From Flavisolibacter ginsenosidimutans (lineage in GTDB: Bacteria; Bacteroidota; Bacteroidia; Chitinophagales; Chitinophagaceae), in NCBI RefSeq assembly GCF_007970805.1, contig NZ_CP042433.1:1116001-1180000 (forward strand): a DNA stretch of 64,000 nucleotides, read 5' to 3'. A program made the translations under genes and the position numbers. Shown here in pieces: positions 5,972 through 15,064 of the stretch (within the stretch, counting starts at the first letter, position 1; the number at the start of each line of letters is the position of its first letter). Under the pieces are notes generated by a model, which was not told where the DNA came from, ran no database searches, and saw nothing but the letters and a program-made list of their open reading frames with translations.

Positions 5972-8470
5972 TTACACTTTGCTCAAATCCGGTGTAATGA
6001 CTTTTACGCCGCCGGTTTCTACCGTGTCGGCTACGAAAGGCACGGCATATTCGGCAAAAGTCATTACCGATATTTGCGGGTTCACGCCAATAGCCGTTGG
6101 GAAAACCGATGCATCGGAAATAAACAAATTGTCGTAACCGTAAACCTTCAACTGTTCGTCAACAACCCCAATTTTGCGATTGCGGCTTAAAATATTTCCG
6201 CCTTGCGGATGTCCCGTTCCCAGCGTGATGTCGCTGTTGTCTTTAATATCGTAGCGCATCTTCTTCAATTCTTCTTTTGTCGCGTATTCGTAGTAGCCAA
6301 AGGTGTTCGGCATCACGCATTCGGCGCCTGCTTCAAGGTAAATTTCCCCGGCCAGTTCAATGCCATCAATCAGCGTGTCAAAATCCTTTTTCGTAGGCGT
6401 GTAACGAATGTCTCTTTTCGTTAAACCGCCCACTCGTATTTCCGCGTTTGAATCGCTGCCCACAAGTACACCGGTGCAGGCCATGCGGTTGTAGCGGTGC
6501 ATGTTTTTCCAGTGGTCACTCCACCAACCCGGCATAATGGTGCTTTGAAACATGGGCGGATTAAACCAGGTTTCGAAAATGAACCCGCGACTGGGAGAAA
6601 TTTGAAGAAAATGAGAAATCTGCAAGCCTTTGTATGCATCAATCACATCGGGAAAAACAGATGAAATGGGCGAACCCACGTTAAATGAAAGCCGCTTGCC
6701 CGCACGACCGGTGGCAATGCCCGAACGTTGCAAAAGCAAACTCGAAGAAAGGGCGCCGGCTGAAACCACAAAAGTTTTTCCCCGCACTTCTATCTTTCTG
6801 CCGTTTCTGAATTGGGCAATTAACGAAGTGATTTTTGCGCCTTTTGATTTTAATTTAATCACTTCACAGCCTGCAATGATTTGAAAATTTTCAGCACCGG
6901 CTTTTTCCTGCGCTTGTGGAAGAATGTTGTTCAACATGGAGAGTTTCTTGCCCCATTTACAACCGATGTTGCAATAGCCGCAACCCACGCATTGCTGAAT
7001 GTTGGCTGCCACTGAATCCGCCACGTTCGGCGATTTGTCCAAACCCATTCGTTCAATTCCCAATTTGAATTTTTTTCCGCCGGGATTTAAGTATTCTTCT
7101 CTCGACATAGTGCTTGGCGTATCGTTGATGCGGTGCACGCCAATCATCTCGTTCACCTTTTTGTTGCATTGAATGTAGCGGGCAAGGTCGAGGCCCGCAT
7201 CAATGCCGTTGGTATCGTTCCAACGATCAAGAACAGCATGCGGTGTATCAAAACAAACTGCATTGTTTACCACGCTTGAGCCGCCAACCGTGCTTCCCTG
7301 TATTACCTGAAAACGAAAATCAGCGGCTTGTTGCAAAGCGCCATCGGCATAAAGCCGTGATACCATGTCAATCTCGTCTTCATTAAACTCTGACGGGTCG
7401 GTATGCTCTCCGCGTTCAATCATCAACACCCGCTTGCCTCTTTCCGCCAAACCTTTCGCCATGATAGAAGCGCCGGGACCTGAGCCAATAATCACCACGC
7501 CGTCCCAATCAATTACATCCCCTTTTACATCCTTTTCATTCTGCACTTGCAAAGGCTGGTTGTTTTCGTACGGCAAATCTTTCATTCGCTTTTCCGTATC
7601 GGCGCGTTTGGAGAAAGGCTCGTAGCCAATGGTCGGATGCACACGCGGGTCGTTGTAATAACCCATAAAACAAAGCTGCTTGCCCATTCTTATCATGCCT
7701 TGCACCAACATGCGAATGAATGATGGCGCAAACCGAAGTGATACGTCCTGGTAAAAATGCCGCTCCAAAAAAGCTTTGCGGGCATCGGGCCGCATGTATG
7801 ATGTAGGCGACTTCAAAAACACAAGCGGGTACAACTCAAGGCTTGTTAGCGCCAACTTTGTGACCCACTTATTGGTGGCTTTAAATGAACTCATGTAACG
7901 ATCAACACTTAGCGCTGTCTCTTGGGGTGAAATCGCTTTCTCGTCACCTTCAATCAGGACTTCGGCCAGTGCTTTCAATGCGCGAAACTCCATTGGCGAA
8001 AAATATTGAAGGTTGTACCGGGCCTTCTGCGCTTTGTTATATAATACAATCAGAATGGCGTTCAGCGCAGCGTCGAAAATAGTTGAGTATAAAATCAGCG
8101 TACTCATTTTCAGGCTGCTGTTGGCCATTTGAAGAGTGTAATTGTTCTTTGCAAAAAGAATGAGAATGATACCAGACAACACAGCAAAACACATTACCAC
8201 CATGATGGCTTCTACGGCAATAAGATAACGGCGCACATCGCCGGCGGCCACAAAACAAAGCGCCGCAAACAAGCCCATTTTGATGGTAGAATTGTTGGCA
8301 AAAGCCGGATCGTTAATGAAGGCGTAAGGCTTGAGAAATTCGGGCATTAAACCAATCGGCGGCAGAAGATAAAGCAGCACCCCACCGAGGTAAATGAAAA
8401 ACAAAATGCGCAGGTAAGATTTCAGGTTAAGTTCCTGTGAGGTTAGCGCAGCTCCACTTTTGGTTGACAT
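5972..8470 (-). CDS. Membrane-anchored GMC-family FAD oxidoreductase
   Basis: An 832-residue protein. Residues about 20-150 hold four or five membrane segments. Residues 160-300 form a linker helical region like the N-terminus of long-chain alcohol oxidases. A GMC catalytic domain follows: FAD-binding GSGPGAS at 329-335, IERGE near 351 and the C-terminal block GTGHPQGG...NPQISVMTFAEYA. A four-cysteine motif C494-x2-C-x2-C-x3-C504 interrupts the FAD domain, as seen in the long-chain-alcohol oxidase branch, and may bind a metal or Fe-S cluster. The likely role is oxidation of a lipophilic alcohol or sterol-like substrate at the membrane, with electrons passed to the respiratory chain. The substrate cannot be read from the sequence. 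Confidence 0.88.
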   Translation of the reverse strand: MSTKSGAALTSQELNLKSYLRILFFIYLGGVLLYLLPPIGLMPEFLKPYAFINDPAFANNSTIKMGLFAALCFVAAGDVRRYLIAVEAIMVVMCFAVLSGIILILFAKNNYTLQMANSSLKMSTLILYSTIFDAALNAILIVLYNKAQKARYNLQYFSPMEFRALKALAEVLIEGDEKAISPQETALSVDRYMSSFKATNKWVTKLALTSLELYPLVFLKSPTSYMRPDARKAFLERHFYQDVSLRFAPSFIRMLVQGMIRMGKQLCFMGYYNDPRVHPTIGYEPFSKRADTEKRMKDLPYENNQPLQVQNEKDVKGDVIDWDGVVIIGSGPGASIMAKGLAERGKRVLMIERGEHTDPSEFNEDEIDMVSRLYADGALQQAADFRFQVIQGSTVGGSSVVNNAVCFDTPHAVLDRWNDTNGIDAGLDLARYIQCNKKVNEMIGVHRINDTPSTMSREEYLNPGGKKFKLGIERMGLDKSPNVADSVAANIQQCVGCGYCNIGCKWGKKLSMLNNILPQAQEKAGAENFQIIAGCEVIKLKSKGAKITSLIAQFRNGRKIEVRGKTFVVSAGALSSSLLLQRSGIATGRAGKRLSFNVGSPISSVFPDVIDAYKGLQISHFLQISPSRGFIFETWFNPPMFQSTIMPGWWSDHWKNMHRYNRMACTGVLVGSDSNAEIRVGGLTKRDIRYTPTKKDFDTLIDGIELAGEIYLEAGAECVMPNTFGYYEYATKEELKKMRYDIKDNSDITLGTGHPQGGNILSRNRKIGVVDEQLKVYGYDNLFISDASVFPTAIGVNPQISVMTFAEYAVPFVADTVETGGVKVITPDLSKV

Positions 8471-8648
8471 AAGCTTGCATTGAGAAGTGAAGAAATTATT
8501 GATGCTGTTCTTCGGGAACGAATGAATGCATCATAAGGAAGGATAAATTAAATATAGACCATATTTTGGAAAAACATCCCCGTAAGTTTTGAACGAACAG
8601 CGTACTCCATCCGCTTAATTTTCTTTATAGAAAGAATGAAAAACGTCC

Positions 8649-8679
8649 TTGGCGCAAAGCTTGCTGCCCTTGATCTTTG
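8649..8679 (+). promoter_or_regulatory. Candidate promoter of the truncated haemoglobin gene
   Basis: TTGG (8649-8652), 19-bp spacer, then GATCTTTG (8672-8679), one base off TAnnTTTG. The ATG is 21 nt further on. Confidence 0.45.
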
Positions 8680-8700
8680 CCGCGTTTAAACAAACGGAAA

Positions 8701-9078
8701 ATGACAAAGACCGATATTCAAAACAAGGACGATATTGAAAAGTTTGTAAACGGCTTTTACAACAAGGTGCGCCGCGACGAAATTCTATCGCCGGTGTTTG
8801 AGGCAAAAATTCCCGATGCAGCTTGGCCTGCACATTTGCAACGCATGTATGCTTTTTGGAACGCCATTCTGTTTGCCGAAACCGGTTTTCAGGGCAACCC
8901 AATGCAAAAGCACTTAGGCTTACCCATTGATGAAAAGCACTTCGGCCGCTGGCTTATTTTATTCAACCAAACAATTGACGAAAGCTATAGCGGTCCAAAG
9001 GCAGAAGAAGCAAAAACACGAGCCGCTTCCATTGCCGGCATTATGAATTTCAAGATTGAAAACTTTCGCAAATCCTAA
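8701..9078 (+). CDS. Group III-type truncated haemoglobin
   Basis: A 125-residue single-domain 2-on-2 globin. The ATG at 8701 is preferred over an in-frame ATG at 8677 because the earlier one falls in the promoter and adds unrelated basic residues. The pattern MYAFWNAILF...KHLGLPIDEKHFGRWLILF is that of group III truncated globins, with the proximal histidine in the KHLGLPI region and the conserved RWL-LF helix. Likely roles are nitric oxide or peroxide detoxification or oxygen handling in the cytoplasm. Confidence 0.88.
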   Translation: MTKTDIQNKDDIEKFVNGFYNKVRRDEILSPVFEAKIPDAAWPAHLQRMYAFWNAILFAETGFQGNPMQKHLGLPIDEKHFGRWLILFNQTIDESYSGPKAEEAKTRAASIAGIMNFKIENFRKS

Positions 9079-9218
9079 CCGAGCCAGAGGATTTATCAAA
9101 TTCAACAGAAATTGCTGAGTACGATAAAAGAGTTTAATGTAGAACCATTAACGGCTCTTACTGTTCAGGTGTTGAACAATTGGTACAAAATTTATTCGTG
9201 TATTTTAAACGAAACACT

Positions 9219-9404
9219 ATGGCAGATGACAAAAACGCAAGAGACGGCCGCGACCGCGGACGCGTAGCGGGTGACGAAGAGTACGAGGTTAATTACCTGG
9301 CGCAGAAACTAAACGTGTCTGTGGACGAAGTGAGGCGGGCTGTTGAAAAAGTGGGCAATAGCCGCGAAAAAGTAGAAGAATACCTGCGTAACGGCAGACG
9401 CTAA
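9219..9404 (+). CDS. DUF3606-type small stress protein
   Basis: A 61-residue soluble protein starting MADDKNARDGRDRGR. Its second half (NYLAQKLNVSVDEVRRAV...) forms a helix-turn-helix-like unit of the DUF3606 type, which is found as small stress-associated proteins in many bacteria. The ATG at 9219 is chosen because the residues of the longer frame from 9180 are atypical. A strong terminator follows directly. The function is unknown. Confidence 0.75.
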   Translation: MADDKNARDGRDRGRVAGDEEYEVNYLAQKLNVSVDEVRRAVEKVGNSREKVEEYLRNGRR

Positions 9405-9406
9405 TC

Positions 9407-9437
9407 AAAAATACCCCCGCAAAACGGGGGTATTTTT
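9407..9437 (+). terminator. Strong bidirectional terminator
   Basis: A perfect 13-bp stem (9407-9419 with 9425-9437, core ATACCCCCG/CGGGGGTAT), loop CAAAA, with A- and T-runs on the two sides. Confidence 0.9.
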
Positions 9438-9488
9438 CGACCGTGTTTCCACATTTGTAAAAAAGAATTTTATAGGCACAATAACTGC

Positions 9489-9917
9489 ATGACTAACCTA
9501 AACAACACAACCATGAAACCAGAAGAAATCAAAAATATGCAACCCAATACGGAAGACAACCGCACGGGCGAATACACCGAAAGCAATGACCGGCTAACGT
9601 TTATGAACAACGAAGAAAACCTTATGAAGAAGCTGGAGCAACACGGCTATCGCGAACAGTTTAAAGTACAAAAGGACCGGTTGGTCAGTTTAACCACGGG
9701 CAAAAAATATAAATCAGCCGATGTAAAAGCCGTTAACTTCTACCGCTTTGAAGGCATTTCCGATCCGGATGACATGAGCATTCTTTATGCCATTGAAACC
9801 TGTGACGGTGCAATGGGAACACTCACCGATGCCTACGGCCGCTACTCCGATGAGGACACCGGCACTTTTATGAAGCAAGTGGAAATTGAAAAAAAGCTGC
9901 ACGGCATGAACGGTTAA
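9489..9917 (+). CDS. Conserved protein of unknown function
   Basis: A 142-residue soluble acidic protein. The segment MKKLEQHGYREQFKVQKDRLVSL...KSADVKAVNFYRFEG followed by DDMSILYAIETCDGAMGTLTDAYG matches a small Bacteroidota family of unknown function that is sometimes mislabelled phosphoribosylpyrophosphate synthetase. No enzyme motif supports that name. The start may be at 9489 or at the in-frame ATG 9513. It shares a terminator with the convergent histidine kinase gene. Confidence 0.75.
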   Translation: MTNLNNTTMKPEEIKNMQPNTEDNRTGEYTESNDRLTFMNNEENLMKKLEQHGYREQFKVQKDRLVSLTTGKKYKSADVKAVNFYRFEGISDPDDMSILYAIETCDGAMGTLTDAYGRYSDEDTGTFMKQVEIEKKLHGMNG

Positions 9918-9952
9918 GCAAACCGCAAAAAGTCATTGCATTTTGAAAAAAG

Positions 9953-9988
9953 AAAAAGGAAAACCATTACCGGCGGTTTTCCTTTTTT
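9953..9988. terminator. Bidirectional terminator
   Basis: Stem AAAAAGGAAAACC (9953-9965) / GGTTTTCCTTTTT (9975-9987). It serves both the 142-aa gene and the convergent histidine kinase, whose stop codon is at 9987-9989. Confidence 0.8.
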
Positions 9989-12900
9989 ACTTGTTTTGTT
10001 TCAACGGCAAGATGACGTAAAAGCTTGCACCCTTTTCTTTTTCGCCTTTGGCAAAAATTACCCCGTGATGGTTGGCAACAATGCGGGCACACAAAGCCAG
10101 GCCAATGCCCGTGCCTTCGTAAGCTGCGCGATTGTGTAACCGTTGAAATATTTCAAAAATTTTTTCGCTATAAACCGGATCGAAACCAATGCCGTTATCG
10201 TTGAACGAAATTTTTATAAAGTCTTTATCCGGAAATAAGGAAAGATGTTGTTCTTTTTCAGCGGGCGAAAGGGCTGCAGCTTCGATTCGAATCTCGGGTG
10301 TCTGGTCGGTTGCTGAAAACTTTATTGCATTGCTCAACAGGTTTCCAAACAATTGATTCATTTGTAGCGGAATGGCTTCCACAACAGGCAATTCGGCAGC
10401 GCGAATGACGACGTTTTTTTCCTGTATGACGAGCTCAAAATCGTGCGTTACGTTTTTAAAAATTTCGTTCAAATCAACCGGTACAAATTGTTCGAGTTTG
10501 GTAAGCCGCGAAAAGTTCAGCAGGTCATTAATCAGCGTTGACATGCGCCTGGCGGCTTGCACAACTTTCTCGTAATGCTGCACTGATTTTTCGTCCAGTT
10601 TCTCTGCGTTACGTTCGTACAAAAGCGTGGCAAAGGTTTGAATTTTTCGCAACGGCTCCTGCAAGTCGTGGCTTGTAACAAAAGCATATTGCTCCAGTTC
10701 TTTGTTCGATCGCTCCAGCGCTTCGTTTATCTCTTGCAGTTCTTCGGTTCTTTTTTGCACTTCGCCTTCCAACCGGGCCTCGTTTTGCTCCAGCACCTTT
10801 CGGGCCAATATCATTTCGGTCACATCAACCGCCACCACCATCACCCCGCCGATTGTACCATCAATTTCCAGCATCGGCGTGTAAGCAAAATTGAAGAAGA
10901 CCTTTTCTAATTTTCCCTTGCGTAGTAAGGTTACTTCAAATTCATTTCCATAAAAGGGCACACCCGATGTATAAACGTTGTTAAGCAAATCTTCCACGCC
11001 GGTTCCTTTTAACTCCGGAAAGGCTTCGTGCAAGGTTTTGCCAACAACATCATCCTTGCCGGCAATTTCCAAGTAGCGTTCGTTTGCCAACTCAAAACGT
11101 TGTTCCTTTTTACGCAGAATGGCAATGGCAACCGGCGCGTTCATAAACAAATTGTACAACTGCCGGAAAGCGGTAATGCGGCTCTGTGCAATTTTAATGT
11201 TGCTGTCAATGCGAGATAAAAGTTCCCTGGCAGAAAAAGGTTTTACGAGGTAATCATCGGCACCGGTTTGCAAACCCTCAATGGTCGCCTCTTCCCCTGC
11301 TCTTGCCGACAATAAAACAACCGGTGTGTTTTTGGTTTTTGGATGTTCCTTTAAATGTTTCACCAACTCAAAGCCGCTCATTTCGGGCATCATCACATCG
11401 CTCAGAATCAGGTCTGGTTCAAGGGCAATTGCATTTTCCAAAGCCAGCTTTCCGTTGCTAACGGCAGTAACTTGATAGCTTGTGCTCAACAAACGCTGCA
11501 AGTATTCCCGCATGTCCGTGTTGTCGTCAGCCAGCAACACACTTGGCCTTCGTGTGCTAACACTTGTGGACGGCGGGTCTGCTTCAAAATGATTCTCTGA
11601 CGGAAGCCATTTCATGGCTTCATCAATAAATACGTCGGTGCTGGCAGAAAAGCTTAAAGACGATTGCTCCAGAACAATTTGTTCCGCTGGCAAATGATTC
11701 TTGCCCGCCAAAAGTGTAACGGTGAACGTTGTGCCTTCTTTTAATTTGCTCTGCACATGAATACTTGCCTGATGCAATTTTACCAGTTCCTGAACCAGGG
11801 CCAGGCCAATGCCCGTTCCTTCCTGGCTCCGTCCGCTAGCATTGTGAACGCGATGAAATCGTTCAAACACTTTTTGCAATTCCGTTTCCGGAATGCCTAC
11901 ACCGGTATCGGTTACGGAAAAATAAATGCGGTCAGACTCTTGTTTCAATCGCAAGGTTATAGAACCGCTGTACGTGTATTTAAAGGCGTTGCTCAAGAGA
12001 TTGAGAACAATCTTTTCCCACATGTCCACATCAACGTAGGCTTCAATGTTCTCGCCGCAATCAATGTTTAGTTGCATTCCTGCTTTTTCAACGGTTGCGC
12101 GAAAAGTACTGGCGAGATCCTTTGTTAATGAAGAAACGTTTACACGCTCAAACCGGGCTTGCATCCGGCCGGCTTCAATGCGCGAAAAATCGAGCAACGC
12201 GTTTACCAGCTTTTGCAACCGCTTTACGTTGCTTTGTGCCACCGACAGGCGAAGCCTGTTTTCGGGAACGGTATTCGGGTCGTTCAGTGCGTCTTCGATA
12301 GGCGCAGCCATTAATGTAAGAGGCGTACGAAACTCGTGGCTGATGTTGGAGAAGAAAGCTGTTTTTGCGCGGTTAATTTCGGCCAGAGCCTCGGTACGTT
12401 TGCGCTCTTCTTCAAGTATGTGTACATCAGCAAAAGAAGTGGCAACCTGGTCGGCTATCAACGCAAAAAAGCCCGTGTATTTTTCGTCCAATAAACGGTA
12501 AGGATTCAAACCGACTATCAAAAGACCATAGGGTTCCTTCGAGCCGGTTTGAATGATGGGCAGTACCATCAATTTATTTGGCGATACTTCCCAGGCACCC
12601 CTTGGCATCGGCCCAAACTTTTCATTGAGCCCCTCGAACAGTTGCGGCTTACGCGAAGCAATGGCATTCTTTATTGTGCTTACGACTTCATTATCGGCAG
12701 AAAGATCAACTTCTTTTGAAATAAATTTTTCCGACTCGCCCAGAGGGGTAGAACCGGAAAGTATGGCCTTGGTGTTGGTAACGGTGCGAAACAAAGCAAA
12801 GGGAAAATCATGTGGGTTTTCTTGCAGGGTTGTCATTGTTTCTTCAACAATCTCGGCATTGCTCCGGCAATCGGCAAGGCGTTTGCCCAATTGCGTCAGC

Positions 12901-13430
12901 GTTCGCAGTTGACGTTCGCTGATGATTTTGTCCGTATCATCAGTGTTGGCGCAAAACATACCCTCTGTTTTGCCACTGTCGCTCGGAATAGGTGTGTAAG
13001 AAAACGTATAATAGGTTTCTTCGGGATAACCGTTGCGCTCCATGATGAGCAACTGTGATTCCACGTAAGTGCCTTCGTCCTGCTCCATTACTTGCTTTAG
13101 CATAGGCTCAATGTCACGCCAAATGTCCTTCCACACTACCGAGGCCGGCTTGCCAAGTGCCCAAGGATGCTTGCCTCCTACAATGGCTTTATAGGGATCG
13201 TTGTAGAATTTAATGAGCTCTTTGCCCCAGCCGATCCAAATGGGCTGCCGCGATGTAAGCATGATGCGGATACAGGTGCGCAGGCTGTGCGGCCAGGTTT
13301 CGACAGAACCAAGCGAAGTTTTGCTCCAGTCAAATTCGCGGATGAGCCGTCCCATTTCGCCGCCACCGGATAAAAACTCAGGTATTGATATCGTTTTCTC
13401 CCGCCCTTTTGTTTTCGTGATTTCGTTCAT
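9987..13430 (-). CDS. Hybrid sensor with two histidine kinase modules
   Basis: A 1147-residue signalling protein without membrane segments. In order: PAS-like sensor (about 30-170), GAF-like domain (180-340), first HisKA with H365 in SNISHEFRTP, HATPase (about 465-575), receiver domain (about 628-745, phospho-acceptor D678 in LILSDVMMPEMSG), PAS (about 755-875), second HisKA with H921 in TSHDLQEPLRK, and a second HATPase ending FYVILPLKQNK. The second kinase is of the bacteriophytochrome-like type. It would phosphorylate its own receiver and/or a partner regulator; none is encoded nearby. It borders the pectin locus but is not an HTCS-type PUL regulator. Confidence 0.92.
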   Translation of the reverse strand: MNEITKTKGREKTISIPEFLSGGGEMGRLIREFDWSKTSLGSVETWPHSLRTCIRIMLTSRQPIWIGWGKELIKFYNDPYKAIVGGKHPWALGKPASVVWKDIWRDIEPMLKQVMEQDEGTYVESQLLIMERNGYPEETYYTFSYTPIPSDSGKTEGMFCANTDDTDKIISERQLRTLTQLGKRLADCRSNAEIVEETMTTLQENPHDFPFALFRTVTNTKAILSGSTPLGESEKFISKEVDLSADNEVVSTIKNAIASRKPQLFEGLNEKFGPMPRGAWEVSPNKLMVLPIIQTGSKEPYGLLIVGLNPYRLLDEKYTGFFALIADQVATSFADVHILEEERKRTEALAEINRAKTAFFSNISHEFRTPLTLMAAPIEDALNDPNTVPENRLRLSVAQSNVKRLQKLVNALLDFSRIEAGRMQARFERVNVSSLTKDLASTFRATVEKAGMQLNIDCGENIEAYVDVDMWEKIVLNLLSNAFKYTYSGSITLRLKQESDRIYFSVTDTGVGIPETELQKVFERFHRVHNASGRSQEGTGIGLALVQELVKLHQASIHVQSKLKEGTTFTVTLLAGKNHLPAEQIVLEQSSLSFSASTDVFIDEAMKWLPSENHFEADPPSTSVSTRRPSVLLADDNTDMREYLQRLLSTSYQVTAVSNGKLALENAIALEPDLILSDVMMPEMSGFELVKHLKEHPKTKNTPVVLLSARAGEEATIEGLQTGADDYLVKPFSARELLSRIDSNIKIAQSRITAFRQLYNLFMNAPVAIAILRKKEQRFELANERYLEIAGKDDVVGKTLHEAFPELKGTGVEDLLNNVYTSGVPFYGNEFEVTLLRKGKLEKVFFNFAYTPMLEIDGTIGGVMVVAVDVTEMILARKVLEQNEARLEGEVQKRTEELQEINEALERSNKELEQYAFVTSHDLQEPLRKIQTFATLLYERNAEKLDEKSVQHYEKVVQAARRMSTLINDLLNFSRLTKLEQFVPVDLNEIFKNVTHDFELVIQEKNVVIRAAELPVVEAIPLQMNQLFGNLLSNAIKFSATDQTPEIRIEAAALSPAEKEQHLSLFPDKDFIKISFNDNGIGFDPVYSEKIFEIFQRLHNRAAYEGTGIGLALCARIVANHHGVIFAKGEKEKGASFYVILPLKQNK

Positions 13431-13635
13431 TTTACAAGAAGCTTGTTAACCGTATGGTTGCGATTTTTCTCGCCCCTTATCATAACAATGCGAACGACAG
13501 AATGGTTTTTGGCTTCTTGCAAACGCAGTTTTTTCTGTGGCTTGTTTGTGATAAAAAGGAGAAAGGACCACAAATCTAAAGACTATGGACATTCAAAAGT
13601 CTTGCGCAAAAAATGCTCAGCCTTTCTATCACGAA

Positions 13636-15048
13636 TCATTCCGATGGCATCAGCGGCCAATCCTTGTTCGGAACATAAGCTTCTTTCATCAATGCTTCTA
13701 TCTGCCGTACAACGCCGGGATGTTGTGCGGCAACGTTGGTTTTTTCCTGCGGGTCGGTCTTCAGGTTGTACAATTCTATTGGCGGCGAAGGCGTTTTGCT
13801 TACGTTCAGTTTCACACCTTTCCACTCGCCCATCCGAACGGCTTGTTTGCCGCCTGCTTCGTGCAGTTCCCAATAAAAGTAATCGTGAAGCTTTTGCTTC
13901 TCTCCCTTCAACGCAGGCATGATTGAAATGCCGTCAATATTTTTTGTCGGAGCTGCGCCGGCCTGTTGTAAAAACGTTGGAAGCAAATCCCACAGAGCGG
14001 CGGGTTCAGTATTGATTGTTCCGGCTTTGGTCACTCCTTTTTGATAAGCGATAAAAGGCACGCGAATGCCGCCTTCGTATAAATCCCGTTTGATGCCGCG
14101 CAAACCGCCGTTGCTGTTGAAGAAATCAGGATCGCCGCCGTTCTCCTTGTGCGGTCCGTTATCGCTTGTGAAGATGATGAGCGTATTTTCTTGCAGCCTT
14201 TTTTCTTTTACGGCATTGATTATCTCGCCAACGAATTTGTCAAGCCTGGCTACCATTGCTGCAAAAGCCGCATGTGGATGTGCATCGTAGTGATGCTTCT
14301 CGCCGTCGTTGCCTTTTAGTGTAGGCACAGCGGCTTCGTTGAATTTTTTTACATAGTAATCATAAACCGCGTCGTGCGGCACAATGACATCGGCATGAGG
14401 CAAGGTGTAAGGGAGATAAAGAAAAAAAGGTTTGTTGTGCTTAGCCTTGATAAAGTTCATTGCCTGCTCGTGAATTAAATCGGCGGAGTAAGCAGCATCT
14501 TTTTTTAGGTTTCCCGAAAGATCAATGCGGTTGTGGTTGTGCCACAGATGATCGGGATAATAATTGTGCGCAAGCGTTTGGCAATTGTAACCGTAGAACT
14601 CATCAAAGCCTTTTTTCTGCGGATCACCGGACGAGGTAATAAAACCCAACGACCATTTGCCGAATGCAGCGGTTTCGTAACCCGATTTTTGCAAAAGCAT
14701 GGCAACCGTGATGACCGAATCGGGCAAAGGAACTTGTCCTTCCGGTTGCAGGGTTTTGTTTCCGCGAATGGCGGTATGGCCTGTGTGCTGACCGGTCAGG
14801 AAACTGCTTCGTGAGGGTGCACAGACCGTAGAGCCGGCGTAGAACTGTGTAAACTTCACGCCCATTTTTGCCAGCTTCTCAAGATTGCGTGTTTCTATCT
14901 TTTGTTGTCCGTACGGGCCAATATCGCCGTAGCCCAAATCATCGGCAAGAATAAAAATGATGTTGGGTTTCTTCTGCGGTTTCTGCGCCACTGCTTTATT
15001 TGCGTGAAGTAAAACCAGAAGGACTCCCCAAATAATAAACTGCTTCAT
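13636..15048 (-). CDS. Secreted sulfatase (arylsulfatase-type)
   Basis: A 470-residue type I sulfatase with a signal peptide cut after ...NKAVAQ. The metal-binding PNIIFILADDLGYGD starts near residue 28, and the formylglycine signature is C76-A-P-S-R followed by SSFLTGQHTGH. It would remove sulfate esters from a glycan in the periplasm and needs a maturase encoded elsewhere. It lies 16 bp downstream of the GH105 gene and should be co-transcribed with it. Plant pectin is not sulfated, so its presence is odd and may point to a marine or animal-type substrate, or to a dual-use locus. Confidence 0.93.
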   Translation of the reverse strand: MKQFIIWGVLLVLLHANKAVAQKPQKKPNIIFILADDLGYGDIGPYGQQKIETRNLEKLAKMGVKFTQFYAGSTVCAPSRSSFLTGQHTGHTAIRGNKTLQPEGQVPLPDSVITVAMLLQKSGYETAAFGKWSLGFITSSGDPQKKGFDEFYGYNCQTLAHNYYPDHLWHNHNRIDLSGNLKKDAAYSADLIHEQAMNFIKAKHNKPFFLYLPYTLPHADVIVPHDAVYDYYVKKFNEAAVPTLKGNDGEKHHYDAHPHAAFAAMVARLDKFVGEIINAVKEKRLQENTLIIFTSDNGPHKENGGDPDFFNSNGGLRGIKRDLYEGGIRVPFIAYQKGVTKAGTINTEPAALWDLLPTFLQQAGAAPTKNIDGISIMPALKGEKQKLHDYFYWELHEAGGKQAVRMGEWKGVKLNVSKTPSPPIELYNLKTDPQEKTNVAAQHPGVVRQIEALMKEAYVPNKDWPLMPSE

Positions 15049-15064
15049 GGGTTCGAAATCTTGT

